Source: Carposina sasakii
Taxonomy: Eukaryota; Arthropoda; Insecta; Lepidoptera; Carposinidae
Direction: 5' to 3'
NCBI GenBank assembly: GCA_014607495.2
Contig: CP053150.1
Location: forward strand, 14,342,495-14,406,494
DNA: 64,000 nt
Below the pieces are notes generated by a model. It saw nothing but the letters and a program-made list of their open reading frames with translations, did not search any database and was not told where the DNA came from. The position numbers were made by a program, and so were the translations under genes. Shown here piece by piece: positions 9,569 through 21,440 of this stretch (positions within the stretch are counted from its first letter, which is position 1; each line of letters begins with the position of its first letter).

Positions 9569-12500
9569 ATTATGTACATAGTTTGGTTCTTTTTTACGCA
9601 GTCGGGTTTTTGGATTTTTCAAATTATGATTTTTTTTATTTTATACTTTTTAGTTATGAGTACCTAGCTACTAATAGGTACGCTTCAAGAAACATGCTCA
9701 ACATGCTCGGCAGCAAGAAGTTTTCGTCTTGCTGCTGTCTAAAACTTATATGTGAGAATGGTAGTTACGTAACTTTAAATCGATATACTTAGATCCTAAA
9801 CGGTCAGTCAAATCGAAAAATCCGTTTTTCAAACAAAGGACATTCGTCATCCATTTTCCCAGCCAACGGAACCCTAAACAAACAGCCGTAATTTTTTCCT
9901 TTAACTCTATTTGTGACGTCCCAGCCCAGTGCAATTTCGAAGAAATATGACGTACTTACAAACAAGTAGAGTCCGTTTCATACAATAATTCCTATGCCTG
10001 ATTTCCGAACTAACATTTTATGTATGCAGTGAGTCATATAAATAGTAACTAGCGCCATCATTCATCGGAACTATACGGTGAAACGCATATTACAAGTGGA
10101 AGTGTTGGTGCGCGCAACAAGTGTGGCGCAGGGGCGGGGGTCGGGGGGGTCTTCATTGATCAGTCGGCTCCTGTTGCGCGCCCACCGTGGCCCACAGGGC
10201 CCACTGCAGCCGGGTGACCCACCCACCGCAGTCATAATCAAACGGACACAGAACAAGGCTGGTGTAACACATTTTCATTAATGTCAATATTACTGTTACT
10301 TGATTCAAAAAGAGCAGTACTAGTTAGAGGCGTTTTAAAGAAGAATGAGCTATACCTAGATAAGAAGGCATCGTATCACTTTGTACTTCTGTGGTGTCAG
10401 TAAAAATAGAAACATGTCACGAATAATATCTGCACTGATTGGTGTTTATTATAGGTATTATGGACCATAGGAAATATAGTTTTCTTTACTCAGGCAAGCT
10501 ATTTTACATGTTAGAGTTACCTATTACAATTCACCTACTTCTGGGACATGTAAGGGGCAGAAAACATTAATTTCAAATTATACACAACAATGGATTTTAA
10601 AGTACAGGTGTACGAACAGTATTAATTACCGTATATCAATACTAACCTACATAAATATGATTGAATGTTAACTTTGTAGTAAGGAATGGGTAGAAAAATA
10701 ATTGCTTTGAGTTAATTATGGACGGCAATTAAATAGAGAGCATTCGCCTAGAGTGAATATATAAAACCTGTGGTATATGAAACACTATAGCAAAAAAACC
10801 TCCAACTGTCTAGCTATTATGGTTCATGAGAAACAGCCTTGTCACAGACAGCTGGACAGACGTACAGCGGAATCTTAAGTATTAGGGTCCAAGTCACCTT
10901 TTCCAGGTACCTACGCAACCCAGAAAAGGAGAGGTCAACATCGACCCGTTGAAACTTAACAAACTTTCATATCTTCTTTTCTCCGTGTTATCTTTACACG
11001 AGTATCTTAGGGCGGGTGTATACTTGTTCATATGCAAGCGAATAGATAAAACAAGTAAAATTCAATCTTCATATTATGCTAAATAATAAATATCAAGATT
11101 TTGGCCCCAAGAAAAAAGCGCAGGTGTCAATAGTTGTGGCGTTAGTAAGTTTTGAGAAATTCAGAAAAAAAACCTCAATCCGCTTGGCCTTGGTATGTAT
11201 TGACCCTTACGATAGAAAGGTTTCTTATCACGATATACGAGTAACAGAGACAACGAGTATGTTTTCCGCTACCCGTAATGTCTGAAGTTTCAGGGCCGAA
11301 AGGAAACTCGATTTTGTGTTTAGGGAGTCAAGAAATGTGCCGGACAAAGCAAACGCAAGTTCGTAGCAATCTGCCAACCAAGTGCTCTTCCCAAGTTCAC
11401 GGAGTTTAAAGTACTTTGGATTTTTTTTAATATTTTCATTACTCCGCCATTCGATATAGGTAGTATAGGTAGGCCTATAATGTAGGTAAGTGAATATGAC
11501 AGAATTCTGTCATGTAGGTACTCGTATGTGCTTTAGGCTACATCTGGATCTTCAAATGTAGCCTAATGAACATCTGTACTTTGCTACGGATGCGTGTGAT
11601 ATTCGCTGTCAATAAGGGTTGGTGGATATGAAGTGCATCCATAGTAATGTAGCATAGTAGAAAGGCAGCCATTTTTGGTGTATGACCTACACTTAGGCTT
11701 TGGGAGCTTCACAATAGATAATGCTCGGCCGCATGAAATACATCTTCCTTTCCATTCAGAAAATAAAGTGTTCATACTATCTACAAGTGTAACTAACTAG
11801 ACCCGCATGCGGTATGACGACCAATGCGCGGCCAATCTAAATCATCATCATAGTCCTGCCCTTATCACATTATTTATGGGGTGGCGCTATATGGTTTCTT
11901 TCGAAACTCATATTGCCAAGGGTCAAATTGCATTCGATTTATAGCCGGCTGCCTGCCTGACGCTAATCCTCCTCGGGTATTAGCTAAGTGACATTTTTTG
12001 TTAAAACCTGTACATAAAATTAATTCAGAGGTACAGGCCCGTACTGAGGTTGAACCTACGCTCTCTGTCTAAACTTGACGTGTGACCAATATAAATAAGG
12101 CTTGGAATAAGTGGAGAAATAGAGCCTCATTGAGGATAAAACAATAGACGCATTACCGCTGTGCAAACATTGTGGACTCGGAATCACTGGGATCCTTTTT
12201 TCAGTAGTTTTAACATCAATTAGAAATTACGAAGTTTTGTCGTGTGCTTTTATAGAGTCCTACAATAAGCGTTTTGAAACAACATGTAGTAGGTTCGATT
12301 TGACCTGATGTATAAACCTATAAAACTGCCAAGTTTCATCAAAATTCGTTAAGTAATTTTTGCGTGAAAGAGACTTCTACGTTTGTAAAAAATATTATGT
12401 AGGTTCCACTGACAAATTCACGTTGCAAGGCCTTATTTGGGATTTTCACACTGATTATTGCAGTGGGGTGTATAGATCTTACAAGTTTTATATTGATGGT

Positions 12501-14339
12501 TTCCACGGGAAGAATAAAAGCGGAAGTACTCGACTCTTAATCATTACCTTCTACACAATCGTTTTATATTGTTATCTTGGTGTAAGTTACTCTGATTACG
12601 CCGTGTAACCTCAATAATCCCGAAATAAAATGGGCTTTAGCTTAACGTGTCATGCTGTTATCACTGATAACGTTATTAATTGATATTAAGGATGTAAGGA
12701 TCAGCAAACACTGAGAACCGCGACTTTCTGTTGCTTTCACCTTACTAACAAGGTTATAAATACGATGATAAATAAGTTTATAATTTATATATTTTTTGTA
12801 AAGAAAGAAAAGCTCTACAAATTGTACCTACCGCCGCCGCACTGCCGAGTAATATGATGTAGACCGACAGAAATCTACGGCTATCGATCACTCGTCAGTC
12901 GTCATAAGGATTCGTAGAAACATGACATAATATCTGTAATTCACTGAGTTCACAGGGGACTTGCTATAAGATGGGTGGGATGTGAATTGCGCGATGTCTT
13001 GGTCCGGTAACGGTACATTTTTGATTTTTGAACAATGTTTGTAAACTTTTGTTTGTCTGTATGAATGTACCTATGCCTAAGGTTAACGCTATAATTATAT
13101 ACTTAGTGTCGATTCTGGAACTAGACTTAATGCAAGGTTTTAGTCGGATCAGTTATCACCTCCATAGAGTTCCATTTTAACTGGAATTATTTCGGTGAAT
13201 AAAACGTTCTTTTACCATTATTAGGAATGGAAGTCTAGCGGAAAATTTAATTTTCTATTTGACTAAGTTGTCAGCATCCAACGGTTTCCCATTTCCCTTT
13301 CGAGTCAACTTTCATTTCCTACTCCATGAGTCTACCTGTGTGGCTTGATTTTTGAAGCTACGAGTTATATAAATATACCTAAGGTAATGTAATAGGGTAT
13401 ATGCATGATTTTTTTTATTTCATTTTTATATTCTACGTAAAAAATGAATACAGTTTGCCCTTGGAATGGCATATCTAACTTTAACAGTTATGGATTTACA
13501 GCAATTTTAAAAATACGAGCCGGCAAAATGTTTTTGAAACGCTCCGTTTGCTCCATACTAAAATGGCAAAGACTTTGACGTCATAGTAGACAACCGTCTC
13601 AAATTAGTATGGGGAAAAAATGCAATCTTATTTTATAAACGTAATATTTTATAATTTGTTTATTGTTGTCAATAAAAATTGTTTATTAATAGGTGCAGAT
13701 ATTAATAAAATATTTATTAAATCAATGAGATAATTCAAAATATGGCTAAAATTGTACCTATGTTTTACCCTTTTAAAACTTTTAAATTCCTGTAACTTTG
13801 GTATTTACTAACAGAATGATGTTGTTTTTGTTATAAATAAATAGTGTTTTACATCTGACCCCGTTATACTAAACGTGGCTGTGTGATTTTACAGTTTTAG
13901 GATGCTAGCCAAGCTGGTGATATACAGTCACTAAATGGCGAACATATTTGGCGACTATAAAGAATGTAGGGGGAAAATAATAGGTAAGAAATAAATTCCT
14001 GTCACATCGAATCGGAAACTTCAGTCTATTATAATGGCAAGTTAGCATTCCGCGAAGTTATTTGACAAAACTTGATTTCCCCCAACTTCCCCTAACTTAG
14101 GCACAATGAAATTTAAAAACTTTCAAGTTTGGCAGACTCAATAATAAAACTTTACCCGCCATGTTTCCCACAGTTTAATTTATTGAATCTGTTTGAAAAA
14201 TTTAAAGACGAACTTGGGCTGGATTTTGTTTCTATCTAACCACCTGTTCTAATGAATTTGTTTTTAAGCCTGTTAGATACTTCCCTATGTAAAGAGATGT
14301 AGTCATTTTTACAATTCGTAATACGTAATATTTGATCTA
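9569..14339. other. Intergenic, no supported gene
   Basis: Mostly AT-rich anonymous DNA. A GC-rich patch at about 10105-10250 has no splice or coding support. 10815-10890 resembles a common lepidopteran fragment (CAGACAGCTGGACAGACG...TTAGGGTCC). 12320-12370 matches the Lep1 motif 'GTAATTTTTGCGTGAAAGAG'. 13855-13935 is a minus-orientation fragment of the GCCACGTTTAGCATAGCGGGG repeat (family E). ORFs here are short and lack domain signal. Confidence 0.5.
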
Positions 14340-14525
14340 GTTTTAATTTTTAAAAACAAAATGTCGAAATATCCAGAATAAAAACTTTCTGTGGTAAAAA
14401 GTAGCCTATATGTTAAGTGGGATCTATTAAAATATATTCCTGAAAACTGCATCGAAATCGGTCCAGTCGTTTCTGAGATTAGCGTGCAAAAACATCGATC
14501 CGTTACAATTTTATTATATGTAACA
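14340..14525 (-). repeat. Lep1-type Helitron-like repeat, fragment
   Basis: Contains AAAATGTCGAAATATCC, GTAGCCTATATGTTAAG, TGCATCGAAATCGGTCCAG and GATCCGTTACAATTTTATTATATG. The same ordered blocks occur at 35466, 60010 and 62269. The orientation is set by the 'atccgttacaatttta' end, here on the right. Confidence 0.65.
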
Positions 14526-14665
14526 TAAGATCATATAGATATAGAAGATATAGATAGAATATAGATTAAAAAGCTAGTACAAACTGATTTTAAAGTGTTT
14601 ATTATGTATTCTTCTACCATCATAATTTACGTACAAAGTCAACAATATTTCTAGTTTATCTTCTT

Positions 14666-15014
14666 AATATATATAAATCTCCTGTCACGATGTTTGTCCG
14701 CGATGGACTCCTAAACTACTTAACCGATTTTAAATTAAATTGGCATACCGTGAGCAGTCTGGTCCAACTTGAGAGATAGGATAGCTTAGATCTTTAATTA
14801 TAGTCGCAATTTTATTTCATTGCAAATTATTTGTCTATAATTAATTGACAGTCATAATTATCTGTTAACTCCAAAAGATTCTAACAGATGTCGATAATTT
14901 TCGACTGGATTGAGTAAGTAATCAATAGATGGCACTGCTATGGTAAACCGACAAACGTGTCATATAAGCTACAATTCAATTTCCACGCGGACGAAGTCGC
15001 GGGCGTCCACTAGT
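14666..15014 (+). repeat. Lep1-type Helitron-like repeat, near complete
   Basis: Begins ATATATAAATCTCCTGTCAC and ends in the hairpin-like CACGCGGACGAAGTCGCGGGCGTCCACTAGT (split at 14985-15014). The GC-rich hairpin before a CTAGT terminus is typical of lepidopteran Helitron-like repeats. About 350 bp, no ORF. Confidence 0.75.
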
Positions 15015-16188
15015 ATAATTATAAATCATTTGGTATAAAGGTTCAGTATAACTTAATTTTTACTCTAAATCCTTCCAACGAAGGCTCATATTTTAATACC
15101 CATATTTTATCTTGATTATCATTAATCTATGTGCATATTAAATACAATTTTTAAAGTTAAGCGTCAGTTTAGTTATTGTAAAACATGCAATAAAGTAATT
15201 TAGACAAAAAATTAATGGACCCATATCAAAAGCACACAATTACCTCGTAACGAACGTCGTATAAAGAAAATAATGTAGATTTGAAACACAGTGCGTGAGA
15301 GAAAGAGGAATATCGACCGTGTAAGTTCCCCGTAAAAGGCAGGATGTCGTGCAACAACGGTTACTTTATATTTATAAGCTCACGCCCAGTTGTAATTGCT
15401 TTAATAATCGTTTTCAGCCTTACGTAGGTATGCTCTTATTTAAAAACAAGAGAGAATCTCTCGGAATATCTTTGTATAGGTTTTATGTAACTACGTGCAG
15501 ACTTTGTCTATAAGACTACATAATGTAGCCTATGTCTTTTTAACAAACAAACTTACTTTTGCTTTTATAATATTAGTTCGGATATGTAGTATTTTATGCA
15601 ATATAACACCAGTACACAATATAATTATTTACTGTGCTCATTTCATTGCAATACATAATTAGGTACTAATTAATTACATTCACACACACTCGCTCAAACA
15701 CAGAAGTGATTGAGTAATAAATCTTACAGTTAAGCTAACAGGACATTTCCATATATCTCAGTGGTATTCAGTAGTCGACTGCGTAAGCTATGAAATGAAT
15801 ATGCACGAGCTCAGTACTAATGTATGTAGGCTACAATGGGCATCTTCATACTTATCTTACTTATCGAATAATATAAACACACATGGAGTAGTTTGCAACA
15901 AATAAACGTACCTATATAATGCGTCAAAGGTCGAGTTAAAACGGGAACCCATGTTAAAACTTCGCACTAAAATACATTTGTGTAGGAAGTAGGAGGGATC
16001 CTCACCCCCGTAGGGCGAGCTTACAGCAAGTCATGTTTGCGAAATATTCCCCGTGCGTACAACAATTGGAAATATGGATCAAAAGCTGAAGCAGGAAGCA
16101 ACAAGTCAAAGTTTGTGTACGAGTACTAGGTCGTACGTGTAGCGCGTCAGAGGTGAAAAGGTCTGCCCCAGGAAGGAAGCTTCAATGT
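15015..16188. other. Intergenic, nothing recognised
   Basis: AT-rich sequence without coding or repeat structure that I can name. Confidence 0.5.
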
Positions 16189-16390
16189 TGTGGTAGATGA
16201 ATTAGGAACTACAGCTTTTTCTTACTATAGTTAATAACAAATAACAGCACTAGCGACACTGTTGGCTGTGCAGTGAGCGTGCTAGTTTTAACTGTGGTAG
16301 ACGGAATTGGAACTAAAGTATTTTCTCGTTAAATGTTAGTTAAAAGCAGGCCTTTAGCGACGCTGCTGCCTGCACAGAGGCACTAGTAGC
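16189..16390. repeat. Diverged two-copy tandem repeat, ~103 bp unit
   Basis: 16189-16288 (TGTGGTAGATGAATTAGGAA...GCACTAGCGACACTGTTGGC...) and 16292-16390 (TGTGGTAGACGGAATTGGAA...CTTTAGCGACGCTGCTGCC...) align along their length with substitutions. A GC-rich stretch (16395-16520) follows with no coding support. Confidence 0.6.
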
Positions 16391-16759
16391 GTAGTGGCCG
16401 CGTCCCGGTGCATTATCGTGTGGGTGGGATGCAGGGGGCTCTTTGCTTCCGGCCCTGCCTCGTCCCCGCATCTCTGCTGCCCAGGTCGCAGGGGCGCGGG
16501 GATTCGGTGTTGCCATCGACAGCTTACTGCCCGGAAATAAGCGTTTTCTTATGTTTGGGTTTATTTATTGGCTTTTTTTTTCTTTGCCACTACAATTTTA
16601 ACATTTGGATGCAATTATGATTATTACCAATGAGAAATTCAGGAAGTTGTATACATATGGCTGGTATGAAACAACGGTATTAAAATATCCTCACATCGAT
16701 AAATGATACCTCCTACCATTAAACAAATTTAACTAAAAAATGGTGTTTGATAGACAAAT

Positions 16760-17042
16760 ATTGGTTTCCGGGTTATAAAATTTGGCCGCGTGGTGCCGGC
16801 AGAGTAGAATTCGTACCACCCCATGTCTGCCCGTGGGTATCGTACGAGGCGATTAAGGGTTTCCGGGAGGTGGGCAGCAGCGCCTCCCGTGTTGACAACA
16901 TAGTCCAAAATACAAACTGCGGTCACCAACCCGCCTGCCCAGCGTGGTGACTATGGGCAAATACCCCCCATGGCAGTCTTGTGGCGTGCCCCGGGGGAGG
17001 CCTACGTCCAGCAGTGGACTGTAATAGGCTGATGATGATTAT
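16760..17042 (+). repeat. RTE-type LINE 3' end fragment (GATGATG tail), copy 1
   Basis: Contains the lepidopteran 3' block 'GGAGGCCTACGTCCAGCAG', TGGACTGTAATAGGC and a short GATGATGATT tail at the right, so the fragment is in + orientation. The same block recurs at 36961-37220 (-) and 54075-54255 (+). A conceptual ORF conserved between copies on the complementary strand is just the conserved repeat. Assignment to RTE is inferred from tail type. Confidence 0.65.
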
Positions 17043-17302
17043 TTACCTTAAACCTGGTATTGTGCAGTAAAACATTACTTAGTCAGCAGAGTTATCATAC
17101 ATACCTATCTAATATCATAAAGGCATAATAATATCTTAGTTTATTGGTTGTAAAGTTTGTTTTATTTATCTGTTTCCCCGCCCAACTAATGTTGGAACCC
17201 AGGATGTGCGCCTCAGTAGGCTAATAGTGCAAATCCGGTCGTCATACTAGCGAACCAGGGAAAGGTTTCCCGACGCTGGCAGCCCCGTCGCGGTCGGACC
17301 GG

Positions 17303-17361
17303 CGTCAGTCCGCGCGCATCGGCGTTGGAGCGCGAACGTCGCGCGCGCCTGTCGCCACCAG
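17303..17361 (+). promoter_or_regulatory. CpG-rich candidate first exon/promoter
   Basis: 17260-17400 is strongly GC/CpG-rich in an AT-rich setting. It contains an arthropod-type initiator TCAGTC (17305-17310) and a good splice donor CACCAG|GTACGC (exon end 17361). The next supported acceptor on this strand is 28140-28141, which opens the 5' UTR-containing exon of the MATH-like gene. It could be that gene's non-coding first exon. This is inference only. Confidence 0.3.
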
Positions 17362-18714
17362 GTACGCCCGCATGCTACACCCTGTTGCACACCGACACTT
17401 GCCACTGTATGCTCTCTCTATGCTCTTCTTTTCAGTTCTGTGACGTTTAAAAGTATAGTAGTACTTGCAGTTTAAAAAACTTTTTTTTATCTTTCAAAAA
17501 TTTGGTTTTCTGTCGCAATTTTCGTGATGGTTCTTTTGTTTTGCCAGTGTTATCGTATTTATTGTAGTAAACAAAAAATGTTACATTGTAATTTATTTCA
17601 CCTGTGACGTAGGTAGGCACAAACAAACTAAAAAAACAAAGGAATGAGATGCATAGGGCTATAATTTATGTATATGGGTTAGCTGTTCGGGACCATTGAT
17701 TCCCTCCTCCCACATTTCTGTCGCCTATTGAGATGAGATGGAAGGGAGAACAAACAAGTGATAAAGATGAATAGTGGAAAACAAGGCACTAAACTTTGCC
17801 GTGCTACGGCGCGACTACGCGCTGTAGCTTCTACGGTTCGTAGTAATGCATTCGTAGTCGCTACGGCGGCGTAGACAAACGATCTTTAAAAAGTTTTATC
17901 TCTTTTCTCTATAACGTTATATGGATAGCTAAAAAACTTTTTTATAGGTAAAAATGTTTTCCACCAAACATTTTAAACCGAATAAGGTCTGTATAGATAA
18001 ATTTTAATGCTGGTTTCTCATTTCATTGCTATTAGATGATATCTATGGAAAATCTCATTTGAATAAAACTCCATGCATTATTCATGACGGCTATGTAAAT
18101 CATCATCCAAAATACGATGAGTTTTTCATGAGAGGGTTTCTTATTAAAATTTAAAACATTTTATGAAATTGGTCTCTATTCTGTAGGAATTTACGATCGA
18201 AATTCAACGCGGAAGCGTACGGGTTAACTGAGCTATTTTCCCAAATGCATTACACGCCGCAAATATTTGAGAGAGGTGAACTGAGCGCTAGTTTCGTAAT
18301 ATCGTGTACATGCTATGACATTGCTTAGGGTTGTCCACTTGTTTGATTAAATAATTCTAATATTATGGGTACGTTTTGTGTAACGTAGAATTGGTATATT
18401 TAACTATATGAGTGTGTGTAAATCATTGTTTCGAATTCTGTACAGTACCTTGAGTAATATATACCTTGAAAATAGTTTTGTAATAATATTTTTTTTACGT
18501 AAGAGAAAAAGCATGATTATGCAGTAGCGAGAAAAGTTACGGCAGGTGTAGTGAACAATAAACGCTTTCTAAGTAGCGATTCGAAAGACGTACGAGTATA
18601 GAGTAATAAAACGGAAAAGAGGGTAGAGATAAAAAAGAAATAAAAACATCTATGGAGGTAAAATACAGACTCAGCCTAATTACTTTTTTAAATTTACTAT
18701 AAAAATCTACATAT
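17362..18714. other. Possible intron; CTACG-rich repeat copy 2 at 17802-17880
   Basis: AT-rich and non-coding. 17802-17880 holds at least seven CTACG or CGTAG pentamers and shares TTCGTAGTAATG with 9125-9235. Nothing else recognised. Confidence 0.5.
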
Positions 18715-18960
18715 ATACATACATATAATCACGCCTTTATCCCTTACGGGGTAGGCAGAGCACCAAGGGCCCATAGAACCACATGGTGCCACTTCTGACC
18801 AATTTTGTGGGTAGAGTTGAGATGTACAAGTTCGGTTAGTAGTGACAGGTGGACAGCCCATCGCCTACAAAACACCAAGACCCTCTTGCTTGTCCCTCTA
18901 CTGACTTGAACAGTATGCCCGGGAAGAGAAACAGCTGTAGTATTATAGGTTTTTTTTCAC
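18715..18960 (-). repeat. LINE 3' end with (ATGT)n-type tail, minus
   Basis: Left end ATATACATACATATAATCAC, then GCCTTTATCCCTTACGGGG. The same block in + orientation at 23463-23545 ends GATTATATGTATGTATG. A tail of tetranucleotides after a conserved block marks a non-LTR 3' terminus. Clade not assigned. Confidence 0.6.
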
Positions 18961-19067
18961 TCCCAGAGCAGCATAGAAAAAATCTAACTCACGATAAATA
19001 ATTACGTTAAAGAAACGGAAAAAAATCAAGCGATGAGATTTTTTTTATATGTTAAAAACTATGCAGA

Positions 19068-19334
19068 TATACAGGGTGTAACAGAAAGGGTATGTTAAGC
19101 GAAAAGCTGTATAAATAGCCTACTATAGAGAACCTATTTCCAAAATTTGAAACACGAAATCACATTTTTATTTTTCAAGATTGTATGAAAATTCCTGAGA
19201 GATTTAAAAATTCTCCATACTATCGGGAAAAATAAACATGTGATTTCGGATCTCAAATTTTGTAGATAGGTTCTTTATAGTGGGCTATTTACATAGCTTT
19301 TCGCTTAACATACCCTTTTTGTTACACCCTGTAT
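19068..19334. mobile_element. TA-flanked TIR element (TACAGGGTGTAACA), intact copy
   Basis: ACAGGGTGTAACAGAAAGGG at the left mirrors the right TACCCTTTTTGTTACACCCTGT, with TATA on both sides. A second inverted layer inside (AATCACATTTTTAT / AAACATGTGATTTCGGATC) lets it fold almost end to end. 267 bp, no ORF. Possibly Tc1/mariner-related from the TA target, but unassigned. Confidence 0.75.
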
Positions 19335-19759
19335 AGGTACTATAAAACTTATATAAGCGTCGTCGACAGCTCATGAATGAACAAGTACTATCCCGGATGA
19401 GAAGGCTTCATTCTAAATTGCTTCAATTAACATTTTTACCAGACTACGCAAGAACTAGTCGTGAGAGTGAAATATATTATGTTTTTTTTTATTTATAAAA
19501 TGTGTGTTGCTGTATGTGCTCGAAAAACGACAGAGGTCCTTACCATGTGGGATTTAAAATAGTCAGGAAGGTGAATAGCGCGAATTTGCCCAATATCTTT
19601 GGGAATCGCCGCGCGTCGGATTGTTTATTTCTCTATCCGGGAAAATAATTAAGTATTGAAAACAGGACGCAGCCCTAGCATCGGTACAGTACACTCGTGT
19701 ACGTACGTGCGTCTTATATGTATAGTTCCATGTTTCCCGATACATGCACGTCCATGTAC
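19335..19759. other. Non-coding spacer
   Basis: AT-rich sequence between the two copies of the TACAGGGTG element. A 60-codon minus ORF (19563-19745) has no recognisable features. Confidence 0.5.
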
Positions 19760-19943
19760 TATACAGGCTGTATCAAAAGGGGTATGTTGAGCAAAATGTA
19801 TGAATATAGTCAATTTTTAGAGAATTTATATACATGAGACTCGAAATCACATGTTTACTTTTCCAAATAGTATGAAGAATTGCCTACTATAGAATTGCGG
19901 AAAATGAACATGTGATTTCGAGTCTCAAATTTTGTATAGAGAT

Positions 19944-19951
19944 GCTCTAAT
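19944..19951. repeat. 8-bp target duplication, left (hAT)
   Basis: GCTCTAAT, repeated at 22031-22038. Eight bases is the hAT-type length. Confidence 0.8.
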
Positions 19952-20661
19952 CAAGGGCGGATCCAGCTTTGGCGCCAGGAGGGGGTCACATAGTCGTGGT
20001 CAAGTCAAAAACTTATAATTTAATTTTGATAACAATAGATACAAGTAAAAAGTAGGTATTTTATTAATGTGCGTAAGTACTGTACTCAAAAATATTTATT
20101 CTATATTGTACACTTGAAAAACTTAACTGCAGAAAAAACAGCATATGTGTTAATCCAGGGTGTCAACTAACTCCATACAAAATTTTATTAAAATCGCTCC
20201 ATCCGTTTGTAGACGTGAAGAAGTAAGAAACATACCTACACACTCAAAAATTTACGCCTTTAAAATAGTGTAATAGTTTAGTGTAATAAGTAGTCGCCAG
20301 CACTGAATGTGTAAAAAATGTACAAAGAAAATATTATAGCGCGAGCGTAGCGAGCGCAATATTTTTAGGGTTTTTTTGCACACTGTTGCCATTTATTTCT
20401 CGAAAATGCAGGCTCTATCGAGAATTTGTGACGATCGCTAATGCATCATGGTAATGCTGATGCAGGTATAGCGAACGACAATTATTAGCCATTTTCTACT
20501 ATTAAAGCTTCGATTATTTCTTTGTAAAAAATAGCATTTTTACTATTATATTTTATTATTCTCACACAAGAATTTTGTGTTAGGCCAGAGGGCCCGTATT
20601 ATTGTGAGGTAGGTACGGCTGACGCGGCGCAGCTACGTCCCTAATACATAGAGCAGGATGC

Positions 20662-20815
20662 GCGGAGTGTGGGTGTGGTGAAAAGGGCAGCGCTTCCGGC
20701 CCCACTGGGCCACTAGTCGTTGTTTGGCCCATGTATATATTCCAATCATTGTAAGAAACTTCGATATCGCGTTCTAGGAGTTTGCATTAGATTGTGGTTC
20801 TCTCCTGCATTCGAT
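20662..20815. repeat. Direct repeat copy 1 inside hAT
   Basis: The GTGGTGAAAAGGGCAGCG... to TGCATTAGATTGTGGTTCTC segment is repeated with few changes at 21285-21440. Both contain GCTTCCGGC, TAGTCGTTGTTTGGCCCATG and CGATATCGCGTTCTAGGA. Confidence 0.8.
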
Positions 20816-20879
20816 AGATGGCTCCGCTACATTTCTCCCCTTCCAGACCGGAGGTCGATATGTCTTCGGCAGCACCCAG

Positions 20880-21070
20880 CGTGTATTCTCATAAGTATGC
20901 ATTCGGGTCAGTGAGTCGACCGGTAAGTGTTGCGACGAGCGTGCAGGAGAGATGCGTTCTGGTCGGTGAGTCGACTGGGAACGTGTTGCGGCGATGCGTT
21001 CTGGTCTTTGAGGCGACTAGGAACGTGATGCGGCTGATGTGTTCTGGTCTGCGCGTGGAATGGGATCATG
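20880..21070. repeat. Short tandem array, ~55-bp degenerate units
   Basis: Units start at ATGCATTCGGGTC, ATGCGTTCTGGTCGGTGAG, ATGCGTTCTGGTCTTTGAG and ATGTGTTCTGGTCTGCG, most followed by CGAC(T/C)(G/A)G-AACGTG-like sequence. GC-rich, and confined to the hAT interior. Confidence 0.65.
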
Positions 21071-21284
21071 TTGTTCCGTGATGCCGTTGCGTGCGTGCGT
21101 TGCTAACAGGTCCAGGAAGCTGTCATGGCAGCTTCTTATGAATCTGCTGGCTACTGGCGTGCTGCTGCTGCTGTCGTGGAAGAAGAGGAAAGGTGATGCT
21201 GTTGTGTGATACTTTTGCTGCGGAGTGCTGCGATGATGGTGAAGTTCCTGAAGACTGAAGGTTGCGTATGTCCAGTTCACAGGT

Positions 21285-21440
21285 GTCACCAATGTGGGGT
21301 TGGTGAAAAGGGAAGCGCTTCCGGCTCCACCGGGCTACTAGTCGTTGTTTGGCCCATGTATATATTCCAAACATTGTAAGAAACTTCGATATCGCGTTCT
21401 AGGATTTTGCATTCGATTATGGTTCTCTTCTGCATCCGCT
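21285..21440. repeat. Direct repeat copy 2 inside hAT
   Basis: Partner of 20662-20815; the spacing is about 620 bp start to start. The flanks show no LTR features (no TG...CA ends, no primer-binding site), so this is an internal duplication. Confidence 0.75.

Noticed and set aside
10037..10281. TATAAATAG promoter driving a 67-aa ORF
   Set aside because: The ORF has a GTG rather than ATG start and low-complexity content; one TATA-like word in AT-rich DNA is weak evidence.
12360..12608. 82-codon ORF starting MRERDFYVC
   Set aside because: The start is the Lep1 motif TTTTTGCGTGAAAGAG; no domain or conservation signal.
16729..16929. Similar ~66-codon ORFs at 16729-16929 (-) and 37075-37281 (+), looking like a conserved peptide
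   Set aside because: They lie in copies of a LINE 3' end repeat that also exists without the frame (54075); similarity reflects repeat identity, not coding constraint.
20662..21440. LTR retrotransposon with 150-bp LTRs
   Set aside because: No TG...CA ends, no primer-binding site or polypurine tract, no gag-pol; the whole unit lies between hAT ends.
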